Origin: Mesorhizobium muleiense
GTDB lineage: Bacteria > Pseudomonadota > Alphaproteobacteria > Rhizobiales > Rhizobiaceae
DNA length: 64,000 bases
Direction of reading: 5' to 3'
Assembly: GCF_900099905.1 (NCBI RefSeq)
Contig: NZ_FNEE01000016.1
Span: 80,002 to 144,001 of the forward strand
This document shows, one piece after another, positions 16,928 through 26,149 of the stretch. How positions within the stretch are numbered: position 1 is the first letter of the stretch; every line of letters starts with the position of its first letter. The notes under the pieces are model-generated. The model did no database searches. It was given only the letters and a program-made list of their open reading frames with translations, and was not told the DNA's origin. The position numbers were made by a program, and so were the translations under genes.

Positions 16928-17740
16928 TCAACCTGGGAAGATGGTGAAGCCGCCATCGACGCGAATGACCTGCCCGTTGATGAAACGCGCGCGCGGACCG
17001 GCGAGGAAGGCCACCGCTTCGGCGATCTCTTCAGGCTCGGCATAGCGGTTCAGCGATTTCTTGCTCGAATCCATGCGCTCCGGATCGACGACGCGGCTCG
17101 CCTGGAACCGTGCCGTCTTGGTGGCGCCGGGGCTCACCGCATTGATGCGCACGCCATCGTCGATCAGTTCCTTGGCGAGGCAACGCGTATAATGCACGAC
17201 GGCCGCCTTGAGCGTGGAGTAGACCACCTCCGGCGAGCATCCGATATGCGCTGCCGCTGAGGCAATGTTGATCACCGAGCCTGAGCCGCGTTTGACCATG
17301 GGCGGAATGAACGCCTGGCAGACCAGCATCGTGCCGATGAGATTGTTCTCGGTCAGCACCTTGATGTCTTCATAGTCGATGTCGAGCGCGTTGTTGGGAC
17401 TGGGCTTTACCCCCTTGGCGCCGATATCGCCGCCGGCGCAGTTGACCAGAACGTGCACATCGCCGAGCTCCGCTTCGATCTTCCTCTTCATTTCGGCAAC
17501 GGCTTGCCTGTCACCGATGTTGCCCGTAACCGCGGTTACCCGTGTCCCATGCTTTTCCAAACCCCTGGCGGATTCGCCGAGGTCCGCGAATTCGCCATAC
17601 TGCGATGGCCGGGTCCAATCGAGATCGTGGATCGCGACGTTTGCGCCAAGTTCGGCCAGGCGTTCGGCCATGACGCGGCCGAGGCCGCGTCCCGAGCCGG
17701 TCACGAAGGCGGTCAGGCCGCTGAGTTCTCGGGCAGTCAT
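16928..17740 (-). CDS. SDR family oxidoreductase (sugar catabolic operon)
   Basis: 270-residue short-chain dehydrogenase. The Rossmann motif TGSGRGLGR is at residues 15-23, an acidic/basic dinucleotide selector follows in IHDLDW, NCAGG corresponds to the NNAG motif, and the active site is S in NIASAAAH plus YSTLK. The classical C-terminal INGQVIRVDGGF is intact. The start overlaps the stop of the isomerase gene by 4 bp (17737-17740), so the two are co-translated. With the second SDR and the isomerase it probably oxidises a sugar or sugar acid taken up by the adjacent ABC transporter. Confidence 0.9.
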   Translation of the reverse strand: MTARELSGLTAFVTGSGRGLGRVMAERLAELGANVAIHDLDWTRPSQYGEFADLGESARGLEKHGTRVTAVTGNIGDRQAVAEMKRKIEAELGDVHVLVNCAGGDIGAKGVKPSPNNALDIDYEDIKVLTENNLIGTMLVCQAFIPPMVKRGSGSVINIASAAAHIGCSPEVVYSTLKAAVVHYTRCLAKELIDDGVRINAVSPGATKTARFQASRVVDPERMDSSKKSLNRYAEPEEIAEAVAFLAGPRARFINGQVIRVDGGFTIFPG

Positions 17741-18738
17741 GCTGATTTCTCCATTGCAATGAAATCGAACTTCTTCATGTTGGCGGCGCTGCGCCGGATC
17801 ATGTCGAGCTCATACGAAACCAGCGCGCCGTCATCGTCGCGCTCCCATGGCGTCCGGTAGTCGGCGTCGTCAGCAAGGCGGTTTACGCGCGCAGCACTCA
17901 GGCAGGCGGCGAACTCGCGCGCAGTCTTCGGCGCATACCCGTTCCACCAGTCGTCGCTGAGACAGCGAACGTGGCGGGCTTCCAGCGCGCCCGGCTCGAG
18001 CACGGCGGTCAGCGTGTCGTGATGCTCGGCGAGGATGGCTGCCAGTCCGGCGAAGGGCACGGCGCCGTCGCCGATCGCGCAGCGGACCAGACGATAGCCC
18101 TCATCGGTGAACTGCACGCGATAGTCCTTGAGGTGGACATGGCGGACGTGCGGTGCGATGCGCCGCGTGAAGGCAAGCGGCGCCTCGCCGACAGGGAAGG
18201 TGTTGCCGGTGTCGTAGGTGATGCCGACGCCCGGCCCACCGAGTTCGCAGAACGCGACCAGTTCGTCGCTGCCGAAGTCCTGATGGTTTTCGATGCCGAG
18301 CACCCGGCCCTCAGCCGCCGCACGCGGCCCCCATTCCGTCAAGGCAGCGCGGATCGTCGCGTCGAACTCGCTCCATTTCGGGCCCCACAGGTTGCGGTCG
18401 CCGCACAGGACGGGGGTCAGTGCGATACGGATCGTTGTCGCCTCGAGCAGGCGCGCCGCACGAAACGCGCTGTCCAACGGACCGGCCACCAGAAGTCCGC
18501 CACTGACCACCGGGACGATGTCGAGCGCGGCCAGACGCCTGCGCAGATCGACGATTTCGGGGTCTGGCAAGTCGGTCAACCACGGTTCGTAGATCTCGAG
18601 CGTGCGTGCGCCCAGTTCCTGCGCAAGCGCTATGAAGCCTCCCAGCCCCGTCCCGTCCGGATTATGCCGCGGCGTGCCGCGTCCCTGTAGGCCGAGAGTG
18701 TAGGTCAGTCCGTATGGGTTGAGGCCGAGACGAAACAT
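17737..18738 (-). CDS. Sugar phosphate isomerase/epimerase-like TIM-barrel protein
   Basis: 333 residues from ATG 18738 (MFRLGLNPYGLTYTLG). The fold is the xylose-isomerase-like TIM barrel: metal-binding positions are suggested by GIENHQDFGS, YDTGNTFP, VRHVHLKDY and AVLEPGA. Family members isomerise or epimerise ketoses or dehydrate inosose-type intermediates. An alternative start at 18795 would overlap the upstream SDR stop by 17 bp. It lies within the sugar operon, coupled to the SDR at 16928-17740. Confidence 0.85.
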   Translation of the reverse strand: MFRLGLNPYGLTYTLGLQGRGTPRHNPDGTGLGGFIALAQELGARTLEIYEPWLTDLPDPEIVDLRRRLAALDIVPVVSGGLLVAGPLDSAFRAARLLEATTIRIALTPVLCGDRNLWGPKWSEFDATIRAALTEWGPRAAAEGRVLGIENHQDFGSDELVAFCELGGPGVGITYDTGNTFPVGEAPLAFTRRIAPHVRHVHLKDYRVQFTDEGYRLVRCAIGDGAVPFAGLAAILAEHHDTLTAVLEPGALEARHVRCLSDDWWNGYAPKTAREFAACLSAARVNRLADDADYRTPWERDDDGALVSYELDMIRRSAANMKKFDFIAMEKSA

Positions 18739-18778
18739 CAGCTTGGCAGTTCCGTTGAACGATTTGGAAGCGATCGCA

Positions 18779-19552
18779 TCAGCGCAGACCGGCATCGACG
18801 GCGATGGACTGCTTCGTGATCATGCGGCTGTCATCGGCGGCAAGGAAGAGCACGGTCCGCGCGATCTCCTCGCCCAGCAGGACGCGGCGGATCAGTTGCC
18901 GCTGCACCGTCTGGTCGATTGCGTCCTGGGTCTTGAACCACAGCTGGCGCTGCCGCTCGGTGATGACGGCGCCGGGTTCGACTGCATTGACGCGGATGTT
19001 GTCGGATCCAAACGACCGCGCCAATGCGCGCGTCAGCGCCACAACGGCACCCTTGGCGGTGGCATAGGCCACCATCTGGTCCGCGCCGAAACGCCAGGCG
19101 ATGGAAGAGAAGTTTATGATCGAGCCGAAGCCGAGTTCCTTCATATGCGGATGCACCGCCTGCGCAGCGAAGAAGTGATGCCGGAGATTGACGTCGAAGC
19201 TGCGGTCCCAACATTCGACCGTCACCGTGTCAACGGGGTGGCGCTGATCATCGGCAGCGTTGTTTACCAGAACGGCGACCGGACCGAGCCTAGCGCGCAC
19301 GTCTTCTACCGAAGCCTGCAGCGCATCAACGTCGGTCACATCACAATGGAGGTACAGGGGGGCCTGTTTGGCGACGCCACCGAGCTCGCGCACCAGCGCC
19401 TCCGCGGGTCCATCCTGCACATCGAGAAAGCATACGCGGGCGCCATTCGCCACGAAAGCGCGAACCATATCGGCGCCGATCCCGGAGGCGCCGCCGGAGA
19501 TCAGCACGACGCGATCGGTCAAGCTCGGGTAAGTCGCGAATTGCATGGACAT
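18779..19552 (-). CDS. SDR family oxidoreductase (likely sugar dehydrogenase)
   Basis: 257 residues with the Rossmann motif SGGASGIGADMV, the acidic residue after strand 2 in FLDVQDG (favouring NAD), NNAADD, Ser in NFSSIAW and the catalytic YATAK. Related enzymes next to sugar ABC importers are aldose or sugar-acid dehydrogenases. It starts 4 bp from the end of the ABC ATPase gene and overlaps the larger possible start of the isomerase. It is expected to act with the isomerase and the second SDR in one catabolic route. Confidence 0.9.
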   Translation of the reverse strand: MSMQFATYPSLTDRVVLISGGASGIGADMVRAFVANGARVCFLDVQDGPAEALVRELGGVAKQAPLYLHCDVTDVDALQASVEDVRARLGPVAVLVNNAADDQRHPVDTVTVECWDRSFDVNLRHHFFAAQAVHPHMKELGFGSIINFSSIAWRFGADQMVAYATAKGAVVALTRALARSFGSDNIRVNAVEPGAVITERQRQLWFKTQDAIDQTVQRQLIRRVLLGEEIARTVLFLAADDSRMITKQSIAVDAGLR

Positions 19553-19556
19553 CAGA

Positions 19557-20653
19557 TCACAGAAGCGCCCTGGTTGCTGGATCGAACAGACAGGCGCGCG
19601 ACATGTCGATGCCGAGCGTTATCGTCTCGCCCATGACGGGAGCGTCATCCGGCTCGAATCGGCCGGTGATCTCCAGGTCGCCTAGCCTGAGGACGGCAAG
19701 CGTCTCGGCGCCGGTCGGCTCGACCAGTTCGACCGGCGCCTGCATGGACTCGACAGCAGGTTTGCGCGACTTCAGGTCCGCCGTGAAACGGTAGATGTGT
19801 TCGGGCCGAACACCGAGCACCACATCCTTTGGCGCACCGACAGGCAGTGGCGCGGCAAGGGCAAGAGTAGCGTCGCCGCCGTCAGCGGCGCGCACTGCGA
19901 TGCTGGTTGAGCCGGTAAGCCGGGCGGGAATGAAATTCATCGCCGGCGATCCCATGAAACCGGCCACGAACATGTTGGTCGGCCGGTCATAGATCCGCTT
20001 CGGCGTGTCGAACTGCTGCACCGAGCCCTGGTTCATCACCGCAATGCGGGACGCGAGCGTCATCGCCTCGACCTGATCGTGAGTGACGTACACCGTCGTC
20101 TTGCCGACGCGATGGTGAAGCTTCTTGATTTCGGTGCGCATGTCGACGCGCAGCTTGGCGTCGAGATTGGACAGCGGCTCGTCGAACAAAAACAATTTGG
20201 ATCGCGTACCAGGGCGCGCCCCATCGCAACGCGCTGCCGCTGCCCACCCGACAATTGCCCAGGCTTGCGGTTGAGCAGCTGCTCGATCTGCAGGAGTGCG
20301 GCAACCCGCTTTACGGCTTCCGCCTGCTCCGCTTTGGGCACGCCTCGGCTCTCCATGCCGAAGGTGATGTTCTGGCGCACCGTCATGGTCGGATAGAGGG
20401 CGTATGACTGGAACACCATCGCTATGTCACGGTCCTTGGGCTGCACGGAGTTGACCAGCCGGTCGCCGATCCAGATCTCGCCCGAGGTGACGGTCTCCAG
20501 GCCGGCGATCATGGCGAGCAAGGTTGATTTGCCGCAGCCGGAGGGGCCGACCAGGGCGACGAACTCCCCGGTTCGAGCCTCGAGATTGATGCCGGCCAGA
20601 ATCTCGAGCCCGCCATAGCTCTTGTGAAGGTCGCGGATCATCAGCGCGGACAT
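19557..20653 (-). pseudogene. Sugar ABC transporter ATP-binding protein (UgpC/MalK type), one-base frameshift
   Basis: Two frames join to a complete MalK-type ATPase. The first (20653 leftward) runs from MSALMIRDLHKSYGG through Walker A GPSGCGKST and signature LSGGQRQRV to RALVRDP, then leaves frame. The second resumes at LFLFDEPLSNLDAK (Walker B) and carries the C-terminal MOBE/TOBE regulatory domain (VLGVRPEHIY). The span of 1097 nt is one base short of a whole frame; adding one base in the A-run at 20196-20198 restores 365 codons. Either the transporter has lost its own ATPase or the sequence has an indel error. All neighbours are intact. Confidence 0.85.
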
Positions 20654-20663
20654 GGGCGATGCC

Positions 20664-21566
20664 TCATTTGATGGCGCCCTGTGTCAGGCCGCGCACGAAG
20701 TATTTTCCACCGAACAGGTAGATCAGCAGCGGCGGCAGCGCGCCGATCAGCACGGCTGCGCTCATCACATCGTAAGCGCGGGCGGTCGTGCCGCCAGCAG
20801 TGAGCGCGACCAATGCCGCCGTAATCGGCTGCTGCTGGCCGGAAGTGAAGACGACGCCGAACAGATACTCGTTCCAGATACCGGTGAATTGCCAGATGAC
20901 GGTGACAATCAAAATCGGCGGCGACAGGGGCAGGATGATCTTGCGAAAAATCCGCCAGAAGCCGGCGCCGTCGATGCGTGCCGCCTTGATAAGATCGTCG
21001 GGTATGCTGACGTAGAAGTTGCGGCAGAACAGGGTGGTGAACGAGATGCCCTGGACGACGTGTATTAGTACCAGCCCGTATGTCGAATTGGTCAGGCCGA
21101 GCTTGCCGAGCAGGAACGCCCACGGCATCAGCGAGATCTGGCCTGGCATGAAGACGCCGAGCAGCATCAGGTTGAACAGAATTTCCGAGCCCTTGAAACG
21201 CCATTTCGACAGCACATAGCCGTTCATGGCGCCGAGGAGCGTGGAGATGAGCGTTGCTGGGATCGTCATCCAGAGCGAATTGAAGAAATTGCGCTTCATG
21301 CCTTCGCAGGTGCCGCTGACGCAATAAGTGCCCCAAGCCTGCGCCCACGCGTCGAGGCGGAAGCTGCGCGGCAGCGAGATGAGGCCGTTGCGGGCAATGT
21401 CGGACTGCTCCCGCAATGAGTTGAAGACGACGACCAGCAGCGGTGCAAGGTAGATGACGGCGAAAAGCGTCAGCACCGCATAGACAAGGAAGCGACCCCA
21501 GAAATATCGCCGCGTAGCCGCGGCCGCTTCGGGATCATGCCGGGCGTCGGCGGCGATTTCAGCCAT
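20664..21566 (-). CDS. Carbohydrate ABC transporter permease, MalG type
   Basis: 300 residues, six predicted helices, the first at about 25-45 (FLVYAVLTLFAVIYLAPLLVVVF). The EAA loop reads DDLIKAARIDGAGFWRIFRKI and the C-terminus GGKYFVRGLTQGAIK is typical of the MalG family. ATG at 21566 has GGAGG 6 bp upstream and overlaps the MalF-type gene by 8 bp. It pairs with that permease and ends 10 bp before the ATPase gene. Confidence 0.92.
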   Translation of the reverse strand: MAEIAADARHDPEAAAATRRYFWGRFLVYAVLTLFAVIYLAPLLVVVFNSLREQSDIARNGLISLPRSFRLDAWAQAWGTYCVSGTCEGMKRNFFNSLWMTIPATLISTLLGAMNGYVLSKWRFKGSEILFNLMLLGVFMPGQISLMPWAFLLGKLGLTNSTYGLVLIHVVQGISFTTLFCRNFYVSIPDDLIKAARIDGAGFWRIFRKIILPLSPPILIVTVIWQFTGIWNEYLFGVVFTSGQQQPITAALVALTAGGTTARAYDVMSAAVLIGALPPLLIYLFGGKYFVRGLTQGAIK

Positions 21567-22494
21567 TGCGGCCCTCCGCCCGCCTGCGCCAAACGATCCA
21601 CAAGGAATAGGGCACCAGCACAACCGCGAGGGCCGCGAGCATCATCATCGCCGCGGCGGCACCCTCGCCGATCTGCCCACGCTGGAACATCAGGTCGTAG
21701 ACATAGATCGCCGGGAAGGTAGTCGACACACCTGGCCCACCCCGCGTCAACGCCGCCACCAGGTCGAAGGTCTTGATGGCGAACTGGATCTGGATGACGG
21801 CCACCGCCAGAAAAATCGGGGCGATCGTCGGCAGGATGACCTTCCGATAGGTTCGGGAAACCGACGCACCGTCGATCTGCGCTGCTTTGATGAGATCCGG
21901 ATCGACCGATCGCAGGCCAGCCAGGAAAAGCGCCATTGCGAAGCCGGACGACTGCCAGATACCGGTTATGATCACCGCATAGATTGCGGTGTTGCGGTTG
22001 GCCGTCAGGGCGAAGCTGAAGTCGGTCCAGCCGAGCCCCCGCACGAAAGCCTGGATGCCGTCGACGGGATTATAGAGCCAACTCCACACCGTGCCGGTGA
22101 CGATGAAGGAGACTGCCAGCGGATAGAGGAAGATGGTGCGCCAGACCGCCTCGCCGCGAACGCGCTGGTCGATCAGGATCGCCAGAAGCAGTCCGATGGC
22201 CATCGAGCCGACGATATAGAAGCCGCTGAACAGAAAAAGGTTGGTGTAGGCGATGTTCCAGCGCCGGTTCGCCCAGAGCGAAGCGTAATTGTCCAGACCG
22301 ACGAAGCCATAGGTCGGCATCAGCGACGAACTGGAGAGCGAGAGATAGAGCGTCCAGAGCGTGAAGACGAAGACGTAGATGAAACTCGCCGCAAGCGACG
22401 GCGCCAGCACCAGAATGGGCACCATCGTGCCCAGGCGCTGTCGCCACGGGGTTGCGGTAGCCGCAACCGGTACGGTCAGGTCACGCGTTGACAT
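21559..22494 (-). CDS. Carbohydrate ABC transporter permease, MalF type
   Basis: 311 residues starting MSTRDLTVPVAATATP. The first helix is at about 25-48, and the EAA loop reads DLIKAAQIDGASVSRTYRKVILP, with TRGGPGVSTT after it, typical of sugar ABC permeases. Start at 22494 has CGGAGC 7 bp upstream; the frame upstream overlaps the binding-protein gene and is Arg/Pro-rich. It is the second gene of the sugar operon. Confidence 0.92.
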   Translation of the reverse strand: MSTRDLTVPVAATATPWRQRLGTMVPILVLAPSLAASFIYVFVFTLWTLYLSLSSSSLMPTYGFVGLDNYASLWANRRWNIAYTNLFLFSGFYIVGSMAIGLLLAILIDQRVRGEAVWRTIFLYPLAVSFIVTGTVWSWLYNPVDGIQAFVRGLGWTDFSFALTANRNTAIYAVIITGIWQSSGFAMALFLAGLRSVDPDLIKAAQIDGASVSRTYRKVILPTIAPIFLAVAVIQIQFAIKTFDLVAALTRGGPGVSTTFPAIYVYDLMFQRGQIGEGAAAAMMMLAALAVVLVPYSLWIVWRRRAEGRNG

Positions 22495-22549
22495 CTTCTG
22501 CTCCGGCGAAGTCGGGGCCGGGCGACGCGCGACATCATCGGCAGCGTCT

Positions 22550-23815
22550 TCACATCTGCGCTTCGGCCGCATCGGCCATCGCGCTGGCTGCGTCCTGAGC
22601 GGTCATGTCCGGCGTCGCCACGAATTCGGTGACGGTATCCATGATCGCGCCGCGCACCTTCTGCGGGATCGTCATGTTATGCGCCATCGACCGGACAAGG
22701 GTGCCGCCATCGATCGACGCCTGCAGATCCTTCTGGGAGAGCTGCTGGCAGGGATTGAAGCCGTTCGAAAGATCGACGTCGAGACGGGCCGGGATCGAGC
22801 CCTTGGTTTGATTGAAAACCGTCTGGAACTCGGGCGACAGGATGGTGCTGGCGAGCAGTTTCTGCCCCTCGACGTATTCCGGATCCTTCTGCTGGAAGAA
22901 CACGACCGAGTCGGAATTCAGGATGAAGCCCGGCTTGCCCCAGTCAGTCGGCGCCTGGGCGCAGACATAGTCGGTGCCCTGCTTGAAGCCGCCGGCCGTT
23001 AGCAGGCCGAGCGTCCAGTCGCCCATGATGTGGAAGGCGGCCTCGCCGCGGCCGACCAGATGCGACATGCTATCCCAGTCGCGCCCGTTCATGCCGGGGT
23101 CCATATATTTCGTCGTCATGGTGCGGAACTGTTCGAAGGCCTTGACCATGCCGTCGCTGCGCATCGCGTCGACGTCACCCTCGACGAAGGCTTTCTTGAA
23201 GAGATCGAGATCCATTCCGTAGACGACGACCTCAAACACCGTCGAATCGGTCCAGTCGGCGGTCGAGTGCGAGATGCAGATCTTGCCCGATGCCACGATC
23301 TTGTCGCAGGCGGCGTTGAAGTCTGCCCAGGTCTTCGGCACCTCGGCGACGCCTGCCTCCTGCATGACCTTCGGCGATGCCCACAGCCAGTTGATGCGAT
23401 GGATATTCATCGGCGCCGCCACCCAGCTGCCGGTCGGCTTCATCACCGGCAGCAATTCGGGAGCGACGACCTTCTCCCAATTTTCCGCTGTCGCCAGTTC
23501 GTCGAGATTGGCGGTCATGCCGGTCTCGTTCCATTCGGCGATCTCGGGCCCCTTGAGCTGCACCGCTGGGGGTGCATTGCCGGCGATCACGTCGGCGCGC
23601 AGTTTCGCCAGCGTGTTGGCCGTGTGGCCGGCGATGGAGGTCTGCTGCCAGGCGCCACCCTTGGCGGTAAACATCTCACCGAGCTTGGCAATAGCCTGAG
23701 CGTCCGATCCGGACGCCCATTGATGCAACAGGTTGGTCTTGGGCTCAGCGAACGCGGCTCCCGCAACAAGGGTGTACGCCGCAGCGGCCGCAACGGCCGT
23801 CCTCAGATATTCCAT
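22550..23815 (-). CDS. Carbohydrate ABC transporter substrate-binding protein
   Basis: 421 residues with a Sec signal peptide (MEYLRTAVAAAAAYTLVAGAAFAE) and the extracellular solute-binding family 1 fold: HQWASGSDAQAIAKL, AAPMNIHRINWLW and the hinge region GRGEAAFHIMGDWT. GGGAG lies 8 bp upstream of the chosen ATG. This is the first gene of the sugar operon, divergent from the ROK regulator. The sugar cannot be named; relatives bind glucose- or mannose-type sugars. Confidence 0.92.
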   Translation of the reverse strand: MEYLRTAVAAAAAYTLVAGAAFAEPKTNLLHQWASGSDAQAIAKLGEMFTAKGGAWQQTSIAGHTANTLAKLRADVIAGNAPPAVQLKGPEIAEWNETGMTANLDELATAENWEKVVAPELLPVMKPTGSWVAAPMNIHRINWLWASPKVMQEAGVAEVPKTWADFNAACDKIVASGKICISHSTADWTDSTVFEVVVYGMDLDLFKKAFVEGDVDAMRSDGMVKAFEQFRTMTTKYMDPGMNGRDWDSMSHLVGRGEAAFHIMGDWTLGLLTAGGFKQGTDYVCAQAPTDWGKPGFILNSDSVVFFQQKDPEYVEGQKLLASTILSPEFQTVFNQTKGSIPARLDVDLSNGFNPCQQLSQKDLQASIDGGTLVRSMAHNMTIPQKVRGAIMDTVTEFVATPDMTAQDAASAMADAAEAQM

Positions 23816-23886
23816 CGTTTCACTCCCATAAGTGATGAACGGTTCGTATCGACCGCTTGTGGACGCAATTCGAGTTCGTCGCAGAG

Positions 23887-23903
23887 GGAGATGCAGTATC
23901 TCC
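23887..23903. promoter_or_regulatory. Palindromic operator candidate in sugar ABC / ROK divergent promoter
   Basis: A perfect inverted repeat with arms ggagat (23887-23892) and atctcc (23898-23903) around gcagt sits midway in the 142-bp divergent region between the binding-protein start (23815) and the ROK start (23958). This is a natural site for ROK-regulator binding. No experimental support is implied. Confidence 0.45.
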
Positions 23904-23957
23904 GTTCTTTCCAAGATGACATATTTGAGCTATCAGTCAACGTCCTTTGTGCTCATC

Positions 23958-25154
23958 ATGAACAAACCTTCGCTTAGAAACTGGCTGATCGACAGGCCCT
24001 CCGCATCACCGGAGAGCCTGATCGTGCGCTGCCTGCGTGAGCGCGGCGTGCTTTCTGCCTCGCAAATCGCGCATATCACCGGCTTGGCGCGCTCGACGGT
24101 CTCAACGGCGCTCAATGGCTTGAAAAAATCCGGAATGGTGATCGAATCCTCGGCCCATCACGACGGGGCCAGGGGCATTGGCAGGCCTGCCGCGACCTTG
24201 ACGCTCAATCCTGTCGCGGGCACCTGCGTCGGGATCCATCTGGGCCTCGATGAGATGCGGTGCATCGTTGCCGACGTCTCGCATTCTGTCATTGCCGAAC
24301 AAACTCTTCCCATGGGCCTGGACTACCAGCCACAACAGGCGGCCGAGCTCGCCAAATCAGCAATTGCCCAATGCTACGAAGAGAACGGTCTGCCGATGGC
24401 GGGGCTCCTGGGGGTTGGGGTTTCCGTCTCGGGCCCTGTCAGCCGCGAAGGCGTGGTGCAGCGTGCGAGTATTGTTCCGACCTGGGCTGGGGTCAACATC
24501 CGCGATGTGTTCGGGCCGGTTCTCGAACAGCCGATTTTCGCCGACAACGAGAGCAACTGCTCGGCCATCGCCGAGCTGATGTGGGGCGCGGCCGTCGGCC
24601 AAGACGATTTCGTCCTGTTCAAGATCGATCTCGGGGTCGGCGGGGCCATAGTCCAGCATGGCCGGCTGGTGACCGGCATCGCCGGCGGCGCCGGCGAATT
24701 CGGGCATATCAGCATCGATCCAGGCGGCGATCTTTGCCGGTGCGGCAATCGCGGATGCCTGGAGCTTTATGCGAGTTTTGCCCGGCCGCTCGAGCAGATT
24801 TCGCGCATCGTGCGGCGACCGGTGACGATGGACGAGGTGATCATGATGGCTGAGCAGGGCGACGTCGGGGCGCTGCGAATGATCGAGGACACCGCGGACT
24901 TCGCCGGCCGTGGTCTTGGTCTGATCGGCTCGGTCATCAATCCGCCACTCATCATCATCGGGGGCCGCATGGCGTTGGCAGGCGACATTCTCCTGGCACC
25001 GCTGATCACGTCATATGAACGCCACACTCTCATCAAGTCCCGCGATATCGCGCCCGCACTGCGCACGCGGATAATCGTTGGCAAGCACACGCAGAACGAT
25101 GCCTTGCTCGGCGCGGTCGGCCTGGTGCTGCGCCACAACAGCCGGCTGCAATGA
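23958..25154 (+). CDS. ROK family transcriptional regulator (XylR/NagC type)
   Basis: 398 residues from the ATG at 23958 (MNKPSLRNWLIDR). An N-terminal winged helix (about 20-80, SASQIAHITGLARSTVSTALNGL) precedes a sugar-kinase-like ROK domain. The structural zinc motif CRCGNRGCLE and the GEFGH segment (GAGEFGHISI) are intact, and the ATP-loop-like GGAIV is present. ROK repressors release DNA on binding their sugar. It is divergent from the sugar importer operon, so it probably controls it. A longer frame from 23832 is less likely because it would overlap the divergent promoter. Confidence 0.9.
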   Translation: MNKPSLRNWLIDRPSASPESLIVRCLRERGVLSASQIAHITGLARSTVSTALNGLKKSGMVIESSAHHDGARGIGRPAATLTLNPVAGTCVGIHLGLDEMRCIVADVSHSVIAEQTLPMGLDYQPQQAAELAKSAIAQCYEENGLPMAGLLGVGVSVSGPVSREGVVQRASIVPTWAGVNIRDVFGPVLEQPIFADNESNCSAIAELMWGAAVGQDDFVLFKIDLGVGGAIVQHGRLVTGIAGGAGEFGHISIDPGGDLCRCGNRGCLELYASFARPLEQISRIVRRPVTMDEVIMMAEQGDVGALRMIEDTADFAGRGLGLIGSVINPPLIIIGGRMALAGDILLAPLITSYERHTLIKSRDIAPALRTRIIVGKHTQNDALLGAVGLVLRHNSRLQ

Positions 25155-25244
25155 TTTGACTTTTCGCCGAGTGGGCCGTTTCCCCAGGGCGATCGCTCGC
25201 GAAGGTCGCTGAACGCATGGACGCAGCTGGGCGCCCATTGCGGC

Positions 25245-25532
25245 TCAGCGCCCACTGTCGATGATCGAGCCGCCATCCGGGGTGAGCGTATAGCCCGTCA
25301 GGAACTGTGCATCCTTGCTCGCGAGGAACAGCACGACAGGCGCGATGTCTTCCTCCGGCGTTCCGAAGCGGGCGAGCGCGTTGGTCAGCGGGGGCACGTC
25401 AGCCTCTTGGCCCCATGTCTCTGCCAGCGGCAGGAGATCGACGAATATGAGCTTGGTGCCCCTTGCGACGACGACTTGAGTATAGGTCGTTGGGGTCGGT
25501 AGATCGCGCGGATTGATACACTCCAGCGTCAT
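25245..25532 (-). pseudogene. Chimeric remnant: RidA N-terminus fused to SDR C-terminus
   Basis: A 95-codon frame whose two halves belong to different families. Residues 1-31 (MTLECINPRDLPTPTTYTQ, then VVVARGTKLIFV) match the start of a RidA/YjgF deaminase. From DLLPLAETWG onwards the sequence is the C-terminus of a short-chain dehydrogenase (VVLFLASKDAQFLTGYTL, then PDGGSIID). An internal deletion joined them in frame at about residue 31. Neither half is complete, so no enzyme activity is expected. A fair ribosome-binding site (AAAGGGG) remains. It lies downstream of two other damaged genes. Confidence 0.8.
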
Positions 25533-25644
25533 CTTTTTTGCTACCCCTTTGGGTTGCTTCGTCGTTCGCTGTTCGGGTCGATCGGGACGACTCACTTGCC
25601 AGAGGCCGCGGAGCCGCATAACAGTTTCCCCTGGCTGTCCTCTT

Positions 25645-26142
25645 CTACTCTATTCTACTTCGCGCCAGCGCCGCTTTCGCCACGATCTCTCCGGCGTCCC
25701 GCCGAAGAACGTTCAAAATATCAGTGATGACGACTTCACTTCCGATATTCTGATCCTCCGCGAAATTGGCCTTGAAGATTGCTCGGGCGAATGTCCCACA
25801 CCACCCTTCTGCGGCGGCAATGAGCGCGACGCGCGTGGCTAGGAGACTGCCACGGGGATAGTTTGACGGCCACAATAGCGGGAGCCTGTACATTTCGCAC
25901 AGCCGTTCGACATCACGGCGGCGATAGCGCCTTTCATCGGGGCCAGCCTCTTGGAAAGGCGATGAATTGGACGCTCGCCTTTTGAAAATGGGGCCGAGGA
26001 GAAAAGGTTTCCAAACAAGTTTGAGAGGTGCGGAAGATATGAGGTCTTCGATTCGCGATGCTGCAAGGTAGGAGTAAGGGCTCGCGAAATCGAACCAGAA
26101 TTCGAGCATAGCCGGGTTATCGGTAGATACTTTTTCTCCCAT
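25645..26142 (-). pseudogene. DsbA-fold 2-hydroxychromene-2-carboxylate isomerase-like protein, C-terminally truncated
   Basis: From about residue 12 (MLEFWFDFASPYSYLAASRIE) the sequence matches the glutathione-dependent HCCA isomerase / DsbA-oxidoreductase family, including the SPYSY active-site segment and KPFLLGPIF. It stops after AALARSRIE, roughly 30 residues before the family end, and lacks the usual final GAP-F-V and W-G-DR segment. After the stop nothing continues the domain in another frame, so sequence was lost here. It starts 7 bp after the EamA-like gene, probably in one former operon. Confidence 0.72.
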
Positions 26143-26149
26143 TCTGCTG

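Noticed and set aside
23822..23831. Another copy of the att core near 23.8 kb (ttcactccca)
   Set aside because: Only ten bases match and the sequence is the ribosome-binding region of a conserved binding-protein gene.
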